64,000 nt of DNA from Blastococcus sp. TF02A-30 (GCF_003319185.1 NZ_QOHJ01000004.1:248001-312000); one strand, 5' to 3'. Positions 50,927 through 60,429 are shown, counted from the stretch's first letter. The notes: generated by a model not told the origin, from the letters alone. Numbers and translations: made by a program.

Positions 50927-52567
50927 GTGGGCAACATGCTCGCTCGACTCCTTCGCGCGGCCATCCCGGCTCAGCGGGTGGCCACGACCGCAGCGCCGCG
51001 GTCCCCGTGGTGGCGGACGGCGGTGGTCTACCAGGTCTACCTGCGGTCGTTCGCCGACGCCGACGGCAACGGCATCGGTGACCTGCAGGGCCTGCGCTCG
51101 CGGCTGCCGTACCTCGCCTGGCTCGGCGTCGACGCGCTCTGGATCAACCCGCACTACCCCTCCGGCGGTGCCGACGGCGGCTACGACGTCATCGACTACC
51201 GCGCCGTCGACCCCGAGTACGGCGACGTCGCCGACCTCGAGCAGCTGGTGGCCGACGCCCGCCGGGTCGGGCTGCGGGTCATCCTGGACGTCGTCCCCAA
51301 CCACACCTCCGACCAGCACCCCTGGTTCCAGGAGGCGCTGGCCGACCCGTCGTCGGCCGCCGCGTCGCGCTACCACTTCGCGCCGCCGTCGGAGGAGCCG
51401 CCGAACAACTGGCGCTCGCTGTTCGGCGGGCCGGCCTGGTCGCGGACCCCGGACGGCCGCTGGTACCTGCACCTGTTCACGCCCGAGCAGCCCGACCTCA
51501 ACTGGCGCGACCCCGCGGTCGCCGAGGACTTCGAGCGCACCCTGCGCTTCTGGCTGGACCGGGGCGTGAGCGGCTTCCGGGTCGACGTCGCCTACGGCCT
51601 GTTCAAGGACGCCGATCTGCGGGACAACCCCGGCACCTACTCCCCCACCCTGTTCGGGCACGGGCCGGAGCAGGCGATGACCTGGAACCAGCCCGAGGTG
51701 CACGACGTGTGGCGGCGCTGGCGGGCGATCTGCGACGAGTACGACGAGGCGATGCTGGTCGGCGAGGTGTCGCTCGCCGACGTCGGGCAGGTGGCGCTCT
51801 ACTCCCGCCCGGACGAGCTGCACCAGTCGCTGGCCTTCCGGCTGCTCAAGTCGCCGTGGTCGGCGGAGGACTACGCCGAGGCCGTGGTGGAGGCGCTGGA
51901 CGCCTTCGGCGAGGTCGGCGCACCGGTCTCGTGGGTGCTGAGCAACCACGACAAGGAGCGCAAGGTCACCCGGTTCGGCGGCGGCGACGTCGGCACCGCC
52001 CGGGCGCGGGCGGCCGTCCTGCTCATGCTGGCGCTGCCCGGCTCGGCCTACGTGTACGCCGGCGACGAGCTCGGCCTGCCGCAGGCCGCCGTCCCCGACG
52101 AGGCCAAGCGCGACCCGATCTTCTTCCGCAGCGGCGGGCTGCGTGCCGGGCGGGACGGCTGCCGCGTGCCGATGCCGTGGAACGAGACCCGCGGTGTCGG
52201 CTTCTCCACCGACCCGGACGCGCGGCCCTGGCTGCCGATCCCGGAGGACTGGGGCCGCTACGCCGTCTCCCGCCAGGCCCGCGACGGCGGCTCGATGCTC
52301 ACCCTGTACCGGCGGGCGCTGGCCCAGCGGCGGGCGCACCCCTCCTTCGCGGAGGGCGAGGCGTCGGTCAGCCGGCAGGGCGACGTGCTGACCGTGCGGT
52401 CGGTCGGGCCGTCGGGGACCGTCCGGTGCGTGGTCAACATGGGCTCCCAGCCGGTGGTCGTGCGCTGCCCCGGCTCGGTGCTGCTGTCGTCCACGACGCG
52501 GCTGCCCCGGTCCGGTGACGGTCTGGCGCTGCCCCCGGACACCGCCGTCTGGCTCAGCGAGGACTGA
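50927..52567 (+). CDS. GH13 family alpha-glucosidase/oligo-glucosidase-like enzyme
   Basis: A 546-residue alpha-amylase-superfamily glycosidase. The barrel start is VVYQVYLRSFADADGNGIGDLQGL, typical of oligo-1,6-glucosidase/trehalose-type enzymes. Conserved region I is DVVPNHTS, region II GFRVDVAYG with the nucleophile Asp, region III EVSLAD with the acid/base Glu, and region IV WVLSNHD. A C-terminal all-beta domain follows (LTVRSVGPSGTVRCVVNMG). It cleaves alpha-glucosidic bonds, probably on small oligosaccharides in the cytoplasm; no signal peptide. The start is GTG 50927, with AGCAGG about 6 nt upstream; ATG 50936 is an alternative. Confidence 0.88.
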   Translation: MGNMLARLLRAAIPAQRVATTAAPRSPWWRTAVVYQVYLRSFADADGNGIGDLQGLRSRLPYLAWLGVDALWINPHYPSGGADGGYDVIDYRAVDPEYGDVADLEQLVADARRVGLRVILDVVPNHTSDQHPWFQEALADPSSAAASRYHFAPPSEEPPNNWRSLFGGPAWSRTPDGRWYLHLFTPEQPDLNWRDPAVAEDFERTLRFWLDRGVSGFRVDVAYGLFKDADLRDNPGTYSPTLFGHGPEQAMTWNQPEVHDVWRRWRAICDEYDEAMLVGEVSLADVGQVALYSRPDELHQSLAFRLLKSPWSAEDYAEAVVEALDAFGEVGAPVSWVLSNHDKERKVTRFGGGDVGTARARAAVLLMLALPGSAYVYAGDELGLPQAAVPDEAKRDPIFFRSGGLRAGRDGCRVPMPWNETRGVGFSTDPDARPWLPIPEDWGRYAVSRQARDGGSMLTLYRRALAQRRAHPSFAEGEASVSRQGDVLTVRSVGPSGTVRCVVNMGSQPVVVRCPGSVLLSSTTRLPRSGDGLALPPDTAVWLSED

Positions 52568-52599
52568 CCTCCGGGGGCGACCCGTGCGAGGGTGCCGCC

Positions 52600-53262
52600 G
52601 TGGCACCCGTCGTCCTGACCCTGCCGTTCCGCGGCACCTGGCGCGTGGAGAACAGCCCCGCCCGCCGGGTGCCCAGTCACGGCACGGACCTGTTCGCGAC
52701 CACGTACGCCATCGACTTCGTCGCGGTCCGCGACCGCCGGACGGCGACCACGCGTGACTGGCGCACGCTGCTGGCGACCGAGCCCCCGGATCGGTTCGTC
52801 GGCTTCGGGGTGCCGGTTCTGGCGCCGGGGGCCGGCCGGGTGGTCGCCGTGCACGACGGCGAGCCGGACCACGCGGCGCGCCGGTCGCAGCCCGCGCTGG
52901 CCGGCTACGCGCTCACCCAGGCGGCGCGCGCCCGGGGCGGGGCCCCGGCGCTGGCCGGCAACCACGTCGTCGTCGCGCTGGCCGGCGGCGGGTTCGTGCT
53001 CCTGGCCCACCTGCGCCGGGGATCCGTGCCGGTGGCGCCGGGCGACCTCGTGGCTGAGGGGCAGCCGCTGGGTGGCTGCGGCAACTCCGGCAACTCCACC
53101 CAGCCGCACGTGCACCTGCAGGTGATGGACGGGCCCGACGGGCGCACCGCCCGCGGGCTGCCGCTGGCCTTCCGCGACTTCCGCGTCCTGCCGCGGTCCG
53201 GGCGGCCACGGGAGGTCGCCGTCGGGGTCCCCGACGAGCGGGACGTCGTCGAGCCGGCGTAG
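52600..53262 (+). CDS. M23-family metallopeptidase-like protein without visible signal peptide
   Basis: A 220-residue protein with the LytM/M23 fold. The first metal-ligand pair appears as SHGTDLF (H..D spacing) at about 27-31. The second part is GNHVVVALAGGGFVLLAHLRRGSVPVAPGDLVAEGQPLGGCGNSGNSTQPHVHLQVMDG, with catalytic H and the HxH motif (HVH) of M23 enzymes. These cut peptidoglycan cross-bridges. No signal peptide or membrane helix is seen, so export is unclear and it may instead be cytoplasmic or use another route. GTG 52600 lies 32 nt after the GH13 stop. Confidence 0.82.
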   Translation: MAPVVLTLPFRGTWRVENSPARRVPSHGTDLFATTYAIDFVAVRDRRTATTRDWRTLLATEPPDRFVGFGVPVLAPGAGRVVAVHDGEPDHAARRSQPALAGYALTQAARARGGAPALAGNHVVVALAGGGFVLLAHLRRGSVPVAPGDLVAEGQPLGGCGNSGNSTQPHVHLQVMDGPDGRTARGLPLAFRDFRVLPRSGRPREVAVGVPDERDVVEPA

Positions 53263-53274
53263 GCGCGCCGACGG

Positions 53275-53331
53275 GGCACGGCAGATCGTGCCAACCGGTC
53301 GCCGACGGTTCGGCCCACTTCTGCCGGTGCC
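53275..53331. repeat. Nested inverted repeats between the M23-like and WhiB genes
   Basis: GGCACGGCAGA (53275-53285) pairs with TCTGCCGGTGCC (53320-53331) with one extra base, and inside it AACCG (53293-53297) pairs with CGGTT (53306-53310). Its two-level layout resembles the element at 50755-50809. It may terminate transcription upstream of whiB. Confidence 0.45.
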
Positions 53332-53409
53332 GGACGCCGCCGACGGACCGTAGCGTTACGGAAAGCAGTCGGACCGAACCGGTCCGTCACCGCCTTCGAG
53401 GAGCTTCCC

Positions 53410-53835
53410 GTGCCTTCCTTCTCCCGCCCGACCCTCACCCTGCTGCCCGAGCCGGCCGGCTTCGCGGCCGACCCCTACGCCACCGACGAGTACGCCGACC
53501 CGTCGTGGGGCGAGGAGCTCTACTGGGACGAGCTGGCCGCCGAGGCGCCCGCCCAGGAGCCCGTGCAGCTGCCGGCCTGGGACGGCGACGCCGACGAGAG
53601 CGGCGAGGCGTGGCGGCAGGCGGCGCTGTGCGCCGAGACCGACCCCGAGGCGTTCTTCCCCGAGAAGGGCGGCTCCACCCGCGAGGCCAAGCGGGTGTGC
53701 ACCGGGTGCCCGGTGCAGGCGCAGTGCCTGGAGTTCGCACTCGCCAACGACGAGCGGTTCGGCATCTGGGGCGGCCTGTCCGAGCGGGAGCGCCGTCGTC
53801 TCCGCTCCGCGCGGCGCCACCAGCTCAGCGCCTGA
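53410..53835 (+). CDS. WhiB-family iron-sulfur transcriptional regulator
   Basis: A 141-residue WhiB protein with a [4Fe-4S] cluster, probably a redox- or NO-responsive regulator of cell-division or development genes. The four cysteines are Cys74, Cys97, Cys100 and Cys106 (C-x22-C-x2-C-x5-C). The helix-turn with GIWGGLSERERRRLR at 118-132 is the DNA-binding tail. The acidic N-terminus (about 1-60) is not conserved. The long N-terminus and pattern are most like WhiB2/WhmD. GTG 53410 has GAGGAG about 7 nt upstream. The leader holds TAGCGT (53351-53356) as a possible -10. It converges with SelO. Confidence 0.9.
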   Translation: MPSFSRPTLTLLPEPAGFAADPYATDEYADPSWGEELYWDELAAEAPAQEPVQLPAWDGDADESGEAWRQAALCAETDPEAFFPEKGGSTREAKRVCTGCPVQAQCLEFALANDERFGIWGGLSERERRRLRSARRHQLSA

Positions 53836-53841
53836 CCGCGG

Positions 53842-55293
53842 TCAGGTCCCGCAGTACGTGACGTAGCGGCCGGCGGTGCCCGGCGCCGGGGCCGCGTACC
53901 GCTCCTGGCCGGGTCGCTCGTCGAACGGGGCGGTCACCGCCTCCAGCAGCCGGTGCAGCGGCGCCAGGTCGTTCTCCACAGCCGCCTCGAGCGCCTCCTC
54001 CACCAGGTGGTTGCGCGGGATGTAGACCGGGTTGACCCGGTCCATGACCGCCGCGTCGGGCGCCAGCCCCCGCCACCGGTCCAGCCAGGCGTCGAGGCCG
54101 GCCAGGTCGAGCACCATCCGCCGGGCCGGCTCGGCGTCGCCGCGAGCGGCCGCCCCGAGGGCGCGGAAGAACGACGTGTGGTCCACGCTGTTGTCCCGCA
54201 GCAGGGTGAGCAGGTCGTCGGCGACCGGGCCCACCACGTCGTCGCCGTGCTCGTCGGAGAGCCCGAGCTTGGCCCGGATGCCCGCCCGCCAGGCGGCGTT
54301 GAACCGCGGGCGGAAGGTCCCGAGGGCCTCGACGGCGATCGGCACCGCCTGCTCCTGGTCGTCGGCGAGCAGGGGCAGCAGCGCCTCGGCCAGCCGGGCG
54401 AGGTTCCACTCCGCGGCCACCGGCTGGTTGCCGAAGGCGTACCGGCCGCCGGTGTCGATCGAGCTGTAGACGGTCGCCGGGTCGTAGACGTCGAGGAAGG
54501 CGCAGGGGCCGTAGTCGATGGTCTCGCCGGAGATCGTCATGTTGTCGGTGTTCATCACCCCGTGCACGAAGCCGACGAGCATCCACCGGGCCACCAGGTC
54601 CGCCTGCGCGGCGACCACCGCCTCGTACAGCGCCAGGTACCGGTGCTCGGCGCCGGCGGCCGCGGGGTGGTGGCGGTCGATCGCGTGGTCGGCCAGCCGG
54701 CGCAGCAGGTCGACGTCGCCGGTGGCGGCGGCGTACTGGAAGCTGCCGACGCGCAGGTGGCTGCTCGCGACCCGGGCCAGGACGGCTCCCGGCAGCAGCG
54801 TCTCCCGCTGCACGGCTCGCCCGGTGGCCACGACCGCCAGCGAGCGGGTGGTGGGGATGCCGAGGGCGTGCATCGCCTCGCTGACCACGTACTCGCGCAG
54901 CATCGGCCCGACCGAGGCCAGCCCGTCGCCGCCGCGGGCGAACGGGGTGCGCCCGGAGCCCTTGAGGTGCAGGTCGCGCCCGTCGGGCAGCTCGCCGAGC
55001 AGCAGCGCCCGCCCGTCGCCCAGCCGCGGCGAGTAGCCGCCGAACTGGTGCCCGGCGTAGGCCTGCGCCACCGGCGTGGCGCCCTCGGGCACCGCGGTGC
55101 CGGTGAGCAGGCCGATGCCCGCCTCCCCGCGCAGGACGCCCGGGTCCAGGCCCAGCTCCCGGGCGAGCGGCTCGTTGAGCACCAGCAGCCGCGGGTCGGG
55201 CGTCGCGTCCGCCTGCCAGGGCAGGGCCAGCTCCGGCAGCTCGCGGGCGAAGCGGTTCCCCAGGACGACGGTCTGCGCCGGTGCGATGCTCAC
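53842..55293 (-). CDS. selO: Protein adenylyltransferase SelO (YdiU family)
   Basis: A 483-residue SelO pseudokinase-fold protein that transfers AMP from ATP to protein Ser/Thr/Tyr. The family blocks are present: [82 protein letters not shown], and the metal-binding [31 protein letters not shown]. The C-terminus YVTYCGT has Cys481 where vertebrate SelO has selenocysteine. It is involved in redox stress in bacteria. GTG 55293 starts it; the ribosome binding site is weak. It converges with the WhiB gene (6 nt between stops) and follows the TSUP gene. Confidence 0.92.
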   Translation of the reverse strand: MSIAPAQTVVLGNRFARELPELALPWQADATPDPRLLVLNEPLARELGLDPGVLRGEAGIGLLTGTAVPEGATPVAQAYAGHQFGGYSPRLGDGRALLLGELPDGRDLHLKGSGRTPFARGGDGLASVGPMLREYVVSEAMHALGIPTTRSLAVVATGRAVQRETLLPGAVLARVASSHLRVGSFQYAAATGDVDLLRRLADHAIDRHHPAAAGAEHRYLALYEAVVAAQADLVARWMLVGFVHGVMNTDNMTISGETIDYGPCAFLDVYDPATVYSSIDTGGRYAFGNQPVAAEWNLARLAEALLPLLADDQEQAVPIAVEALGTFRPRFNAAWRAGIRAKLGLSDEHGDDVVGPVADDLLTLLRDNSVDHTSFFRALGAAARGDAEPARRMVLDLAGLDAWLDRWRGLAPDAAVMDRVNPVYIPRNHLVEEALEAAVENDLAPLHRLLEAVTAPFDERPGQERYAAPAPGTAGRYVTYCGT

Positions 55294-55338
55294 CCCGACC
55301 AGCGTACGAGCGGAACGCCGAGCGCACCGGGTGCGCGA

Positions 55339-56163
55339 TCAGCCCAGGCGCGGGCTCAGGTTCTCCTCCCACACGTCCCAGCCCAGCCGCAGCACCAGCG
55401 CGCCGACGACGACGAGGAAGGCGACGCGGACGAAGCGGGCACCCCGGGTGGTGGCGGTCCGGGCCCCCAGGTAGCCGCCGACCATGTTGGCCGCGCCGAG
55501 CATGAGCCCCAGGCCCCAGAACACCGAGCCGTGCGGGACGAAGAACAGCAGCGCACCGAGGTTGGTGGCGCAGTTGACGATCTTGGCCTTGGCGCTGGCG
55601 GCCAGGAAGTCGTAGCCCAGGAGCGCCACCATCGCGAAGACCAGGAAGGAGCCGGTGCCGGGGCCCAGGATGCCGTCGTAGAAGCCGATGACCGCGCCGA
55701 CCAGGGCGGCGATGCCGTGGTGCCGCCGGCCGGAGTGCCGCAGCGCGGTGACCTCGCCGAGCGAGGGGCGCAGCACGGTGAACGCCCCGACCGCCACCAG
55801 GGCCACGACGATCACCGGCTTGAACACGCTCGCCGGCAGCAGCGCGGCCAGCGAGGCGCCACCGAAGCTCCCGGCCAGGGCGATGCCGGCCATGGGCAGC
55901 GCGGTGCGCAGGTCGGGGTGCACGCGCCGGTAGTAGGTGATCGCGCTGGTCGTGGTGCCGGCGATCGAGCCGAGCTTGTTCGTGGCCAGCGCCTGCACGG
56001 GGCTCATGCCCGGTACCAGCAGCAGCGCGGGCAGCTGCACCAGCCCGCCGCCCCCGACGACGGCGTCGATGAACCCGGCGGCCAGCCCGGCGAGCAGCAC
56101 CAGCGCGAGGGTGGTGCCGGTCAGCCCCTCCGGCAGGAGGTCGACCGCCAGCACGTCCGTCAT
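55339..56163 (-). CDS. TSUP-family sulfite/anion permease (TauE/SafE-like)
   Basis: A 274-residue membrane protein of the TSUP family with seven or eight helices in two repeats. The first has GLAAGFIDAVVGGGGLVQLPALLLVPGMSPVQALATNKLGSIAGTTTSAITYYRR. The second has GAVIGFYDGILGPGTGSFLVFAMVALLGYDFLAASAKAKIVNCATNLGAL. The conserved G-G-G and N-K pairs are present. It probably exports sulfite, taurine-like or other organic anions; the substrate is not known. ATG 56163 follows GAGG. It is 46 nt upstream of selO on the same strand, so they may share a transcript. Confidence 0.9.
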   Translation of the reverse strand: MTDVLAVDLLPEGLTGTTLALVLLAGLAAGFIDAVVGGGGLVQLPALLLVPGMSPVQALATNKLGSIAGTTTSAITYYRRVHPDLRTALPMAGIALAGSFGGASLAALLPASVFKPVIVVALVAVGAFTVLRPSLGEVTALRHSGRRHHGIAALVGAVIGFYDGILGPGTGSFLVFAMVALLGYDFLAASAKAKIVNCATNLGALLFFVPHGSVFWGLGLMLGAANMVGGYLGARTATTRGARFVRVAFLVVVGALVLRLGWDVWEENLSPRLG

Positions 56164-56197
56164 CCCCTCCACCTCATCACGCCGCGCAGCGCCGGGC

Positions 56198-57832
56198 TCA
56201 CCCGGCGTCCGCCCACGAGCGGACGACGGCGACGTCCAGCGGGAAGTCGACGGGGAAACCGCCGAACAGCAGCCGGCCGGCCTCGGCGGCCGCGAGCCGG
56301 ACCTCCTCGGCGACGGCGTCGGCCAGGTGCTCCGGCGTGTGCACGAGCACCTCGTCGTGCAGGAAGAAGACCAGGTGCGGGCGGTCGCGCAGGTCGCCCT
56401 CGCCCAGCCGCCACAGCCGGTTGCGCAGGTCGGCCAGCCAGCACAGCGCCCACTCGGCGGCGGTGCCCTGGACGACGAAGTTGCGGGTGAACCGGCCCCA
56501 GGCGCGGCGGTGCCGGTCGGCGTCCCGGCCCGCCTGCTCCGGCGCCTCGCCCAGGTCGGCGCCCCGCTGCGCCCATGCACCGGTCGGCGCCGGGGAGCCC
56601 CGGCCGAGCAGCGTGCGCACCACCTCGCCCCGCTCCCCCGCGCGGGCCGCCTCCTCGACCAGCCCGATGGCCCGGGGGTAGCGGCGGGTGAGCCGCGGCA
56701 TCATCCGGCCGCTCTCCCCGCGGGTGCCGCCGTACATCGCGCCGAGCATCCCGACCTTCGCCTCGGCGCGGCTGGCCACGGCGCCGGCGGTCACCATGCC
56801 CTCGTACAGGTCGGTGGCACGGGCCGCCTCGGCCATCGCGGCGTCCCCGCTCATGGCGGCGAGCACCCGCGGCTCCAGCTGGGCGACGTCGGCGACGACG
56901 AACCGCCAGCCCTCGTCGGCGACCGCCGCGGGCCGCACCTGCGCGGGCACCGACAGCGCGCCGCCGCCGTTGGACGCCCACCGGCCGGTGACCACGCCGC
57001 CGACCACGAACCACGAGCGGAACCGGCCCTCGCGCACCCAGGCGTCGAGCCACGCCCAGCCGTTGGCGGTCATGAGCCGGGCCAGCTTCTTGTACTCGAG
57101 CAGCGGGGCCACGACGGCGTGGTCGAGCTGCTCGAGCGTCCAGGAGCGGGTGTCCTCCACCGGCAGCCCGGCGGCCTGCAGCGCGCGGAGCAGCTCCGCG
57201 GGCGAGTCGGGGTTGAGCGCCGGCGCGCCGAGGGCGGCCCGGATCTCGCCGGCCAGCCGCTCCAGCACGGCGGGGCGCTGGCCGGCCACCGGCCGCGGCC
57301 CGAGCAGCCCGGTGAGGATGGCCTCGTGCACGTCCACCCGCCAGGGCAGGCCGGAGTGCGTCATCTCCGCGGCCACCAGCGCGCCCGAGGACTCCGCCGC
57401 CAGCAGCAGGGCCAGCCGCCCCCGCTCCGGTGAGGCGGCCACCGCCGCCTGCTGGCGGGCGTCCTCCGCGACCGCGTCCAGCCGGTCGGCCGGGTCGTCC
57501 AGCGGGAACAGCGCCGGGGCGTCGTCGGTGACCGGTTGCAGCGCGTCCCACGCCGCGGTCTCGTCGGCGGCCAGCAGCGACTGGTCGGCGAACGGCGACC
57601 GGCGCAGCAGGGCGTGGGTGAGCCGGAGATCGGTGCAGCGGGCCACGCGCACGCCCTGGCGGAGCAGCTCCGGGTACCAGCGGGTGGTGTCGTCCCACAC
57701 CCAGCGCACCGGGCCGGTCTCGCGCCGGCCCACGAACCCGGCCAGCCCGGCCGCCGGCACCCGGGTGACGACGTCGCCCTCGCGCGCCTCGACGACGTCC
57801 CCGCCACGGCGCACGAGGACGATCCGGTTCAC
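56198..57832 (-). CDS. Family-A DNA polymerase homologue (actinobacterial 3'-5' exonuclease/polymerase type)
   Basis: A 544-residue protein of the actinobacterial family-A polymerase group, usually annotated as bifunctional 3'-5' exonuclease/DNA polymerase. Motif A is VADVAQLEPRVLAAMS (Asp314, Glu320). Motif B is SRAEAKVGMLGAMYGG, with Lys359 and Tyr367. Motif C is FFLHDEVLVH (His492, Asp493, Glu494). The polymerase residues are all there. The N-terminal about 260 residues should hold the exonuclease, but I see no clear D-x-E motif; proofreading may be absent. It probably works in repair synthesis. GTG 57832 is the first in-frame start after a 60-nt divergent intergenic region shared with the MBL gene. 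Confidence 0.85.
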   Translation of the reverse strand: MNRIVLVRRGGDVVEAREGDVVTRVPAAGLAGFVGRRETGPVRWVWDDTTRWYPELLRQGVRVARCTDLRLTHALLRRSPFADQSLLAADETAAWDALQPVTDDAPALFPLDDPADRLDAVAEDARQQAAVAASPERGRLALLLAAESSGALVAAEMTHSGLPWRVDVHEAILTGLLGPRPVAGQRPAVLERLAGEIRAALGAPALNPDSPAELLRALQAAGLPVEDTRSWTLEQLDHAVVAPLLEYKKLARLMTANGWAWLDAWVREGRFRSWFVVGGVVTGRWASNGGGALSVPAQVRPAAVADEGWRFVVADVAQLEPRVLAAMSGDAAMAEAARATDLYEGMVTAGAVASRAEAKVGMLGAMYGGTRGESGRMMPRLTRRYPRAIGLVEEAARAGERGEVVRTLLGRGSPAPTGAWAQRGADLGEAPEQAGRDADRHRRAWGRFTRNFVVQGTAAEWALCWLADLRNRLWRLGEGDLRDRPHLVFFLHDEVLVHTPEHLADAVAEEVRLAAAEAGRLLFGGFPVDFPLDVAVVRSWADAG

Positions 57833-57892
57833 CCCGGCAGTGTCGCCGACGGGTCCGACACCGGCGCGGACGCCGACCGCTAGCGTCGCCGG

Positions 57893-58825
57893 GTGCGCAT
57901 CAAGCCGGGCCGACCCGACCTCGCACCGCACGCCGGGCTGTTCGACGTCCCGGCGGCCGACGGCGGCCTCGCCGTCACCTTCCTGGGCGTCTCCACCCTG
58001 CTGCTCGACGACGGCGAGCACGCGGTCCTGACCGACGCCTTCTTCTCCCGGCCGTCGCTGCTGCGCGTCGGGCTGGGCCGGATCGCCCCCGACGGCGCCC
58101 GCATCGGCGCGGCCCTCGGGCGGCTCGGGCTGGACGGGCCGGGCTCCCGGCTGCGCGCCGTCGTGCCCGTGCACACGCACTTCGACCACGCCCTCGACTC
58201 CGCGGAGGTGGCCCGGCGCACCGGCGCGTTCGTCCTCGGCTCGGCGTCCGCCGCGCAGCTGGCCCGCGGGGCGCGGCTGCCCGAGGAGCGGATCCAGGTG
58301 GCGACGCCGGGCGTCCCGGTCGTGCACGGCTCGTTCACCCTGGAGCTGGTCGAGTCGGCGCACTGCCCGCCGGACCGCTACCCGGGGCGGATCACGGCGC
58401 CGGTCGTGCCGCCGGCGCGGGCCCGCGCCTACCGGTGCGGCGAGGCGTGGTCGGTGCTCGTCCGGCACTCGGGCGGGCGGACGGCGCTGGTGCAGGGCAG
58501 CGCCGGCTTCGTGCCGGGTGCGCTGGACGGGCGGGCGGCGGAGGTGGCCTACCTCGGGGTCGGCCAGCTCGGCCTGCAGGACGAGGGGTACACCCGGTCC
58601 TACTGGCGGGAGACGGTCGCGGCGGTCGGCGCCCGCGACGTCGTGCTGATCCACTGGGACGACTTCTTCCGGCCGCTGGACCGGCCGCTGCGCGCCCTCC
58701 CCTACGCCGGCGACGACCTCGACGTCACCCTGCGGGTGCTCGGCGAGCTGGCCCGGGCCGACGGCGTCGGGCTGCACCTGCCCGCGGTCTGGCGGCGCGA
58801 GGACCCCTGGGCCGTGCGCGGCTGA
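57893..58825 (+). CDS. MBL-fold metallo-hydrolase
   Basis: A 310-residue metallo-beta-lactamase-fold hydrolase. The metal-ligand motif HTHFDHALD is at 94-102 (His94, His96, Asp98, His99). Other ligands are probably His in VHGSFTLELVESAHC and HWDDFF near 245. The N-terminus VTFLGVSTLLLDDGEHAVLTDAFFSRP is the UlaG/lactonase-like start. Substrate is unknown. GTG 57893 is the first good start. It is divergent from the polymerase gene. Confidence 0.82.
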   Translation: MRIKPGRPDLAPHAGLFDVPAADGGLAVTFLGVSTLLLDDGEHAVLTDAFFSRPSLLRVGLGRIAPDGARIGAALGRLGLDGPGSRLRAVVPVHTHFDHALDSAEVARRTGAFVLGSASAAQLARGARLPEERIQVATPGVPVVHGSFTLELVESAHCPPDRYPGRITAPVVPPARARAYRCGEAWSVLVRHSGGRTALVQGSAGFVPGALDGRAAEVAYLGVGQLGLQDEGYTRSYWRETVAAVGARDVVLIHWDDFFRPLDRPLRALPYAGDDLDVTLRVLGELARADGVGLHLPAVWRREDPWAVRG

Positions 58826-58899
58826 GCACGGCGCCGGGGCAGGATCGGACGGCGGACGAGGTGGTGCCCCACGGGCACCGGAGCAGAACGGGGAGTCGC

Positions 58900-60420
58900 A
58901 TGCCGGGAGGCGGCCGCATCCAGCACGCCGGGCTCGCGCGGAAGGTGGTGCCTGCCGACGCGGCGGCGGCGCACGTGCGCCCCGGCGACACCGTCGGCAT
59001 GAGCGGCTTCACCGGGGCCGGCTACCCCAAGGCGGTCCCGGAGGCCCTGGCCCGGCGGATCAGCTCGGCGCACGCCGCCGGAGAGCCCTTCCGGGTCAAC
59101 GTGTGGACCGGCGCCTCCACCGCGCCGGAGCTGGACGGCGTCCTCGCGGCGGCCGACGGCGTCGACCTGCGGCTGCCCTACCAGTCCGACCCGGTCACCC
59201 GGCAGAAGATCAACGCCGGCGAGATGGACTACCTGGACGTGCACCTCTCGCACGTCGCGCAGCTGGCCTGGGAGGGGTTCCTCGGCCCGCTGGACGTCGC
59301 CGTCGTCGAGGTCAGCGGCATCACCCCCGACGGCTACCTCGTGCCGTCGTCGTCGCTGGGCAACAACAAGACCTGGCTGGACCGGGCCGACCGCATCGTG
59401 CTGGAGGTCAACTCCTGGCAGAGCGCGGACCTGGAAGGCATGCACGACGTCTACTACGGCACCGCGCTGCCGCCCGGGCGCCGGCCCATCCCCCTGACCG
59501 CGCCGGGCGACCGCATCGGCATCCCCTACCTGCGCTGCCCCCTGGACAAGGTGGTGGCCGTCGTCGAGACCGCCGCGCCCGACCGCAACACCACGCTGGC
59601 GCCGCCGGACGAGACGTCGCGGCGGATCTCGGGGCACCTGCTGGAGTTCCTGGAGCACGAGGTCGCGCGCGGCCGGCTGCCGGCGGACCTGCTGCCGCTG
59701 CAGTCCGGCGTGGGCAACGTGGCCAACGCCGTCCTGGCCGACCTCGGGGCCTCGCGCTTCCAGGGGCTGTCCGCGTTCACCGAGGTGATCCAGGACGGGA
59801 TGCTCGACCTGCTGCGCTCCGGCACGGTGGCGATCGCGTCGGCGACCGCGTTCTCCCTCGGGCCGCAGGCGGCCGCCGAGTTCAACGCCGCCGCGGCCGA
59901 GTTCCGCGACCGGATCGTGCTGCGGCCGCAGGAGATGAGCAACCACCCGGAGCTGGTCCGCCGGCTGGGCGTGCTGGCGATGAACGGGATGATCGAGGCC
60001 GACATCTACGGCAACGTCAACTCCACCCACCTCATGGGCAGCCGCATCCAGAACGGCATCGGCGGGTCCGGCGACTTCGCGCGGAACGCGTACCTGTCCT
60101 TCTTCCTCAGCCCCTCGACGGCCAAGGGCGGCGCCATCTCGGCGATCCTGCCGATGGTGTCGCACATCGACCACACCGAGCACGACGTGCACGTGCTGGT
60201 CACCGAGCAGGGGCTGGCCGACCTTCGCGGGCTGCCGCCGCGCAAGCGGGCACGGGCGGTCATCGCGCACTGCGCCCACCCGGACTACCGGCCGCTCTTG
60301 GAGGACTACCTCGAGCGGGCGGACCGCGGCGCCTACGGCCGGCACACCCCGCACCTGCTGGGCGAGGCGCTGAGCTGGCACACCCGGTTCCTGGAGACGG
60401 GGACCATGCTGCCGGGCTGA
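58900..60420 (+). CDS. Acetyl-CoA hydrolase/CoA-transferase family protein
   Basis: A 506-residue acetyl-CoA hydrolase/succinyl-CoA:acetate CoA-transferase-type enzyme (Cat1/Ach1 family). The N-terminal half has GDTVGMSGFTGAGYPKAVPEALARRI and MDYLDVHLSHVAQLAWEGFLGPLDVAVVEVSGIT. The second half has the catalytic glutamate in GLSAFTEVIQDGMLD, SNHPELVRRLGVLAMNGMIEADIYGNVNSTHLMGSRIQNGIGGSGDFARNAYLSFF and HVLVTEQGLADLRGL. It moves CoA between acyl groups, linking acetate and succinate pools. ATG 58900 follows GGGAG. It faces the CitE-like lyase; both handle CoA esters, but no shared operon exists. Confidence 0.9.
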   Translation: MPGGGRIQHAGLARKVVPADAAAAHVRPGDTVGMSGFTGAGYPKAVPEALARRISSAHAAGEPFRVNVWTGASTAPELDGVLAAADGVDLRLPYQSDPVTRQKINAGEMDYLDVHLSHVAQLAWEGFLGPLDVAVVEVSGITPDGYLVPSSSLGNNKTWLDRADRIVLEVNSWQSADLEGMHDVYYGTALPPGRRPIPLTAPGDRIGIPYLRCPLDKVVAVVETAAPDRNTTLAPPDETSRRISGHLLEFLEHEVARGRLPADLLPLQSGVGNVANAVLADLGASRFQGLSAFTEVIQDGMLDLLRSGTVAIASATAFSLGPQAAAEFNAAAAEFRDRIVLRPQEMSNHPELVRRLGVLAMNGMIEADIYGNVNSTHLMGSRIQNGIGGSGDFARNAYLSFFLSPSTAKGGAISAILPMVSHIDHTEHDVHVLVTEQGLADLRGLPPRKRARAVIAHCAHPDYRPLLEDYLERADRGAYGRHTPHLLGEALSWHTRFLETGTMLPG

Positions 60421-60429
60421 TCCGGCCGG

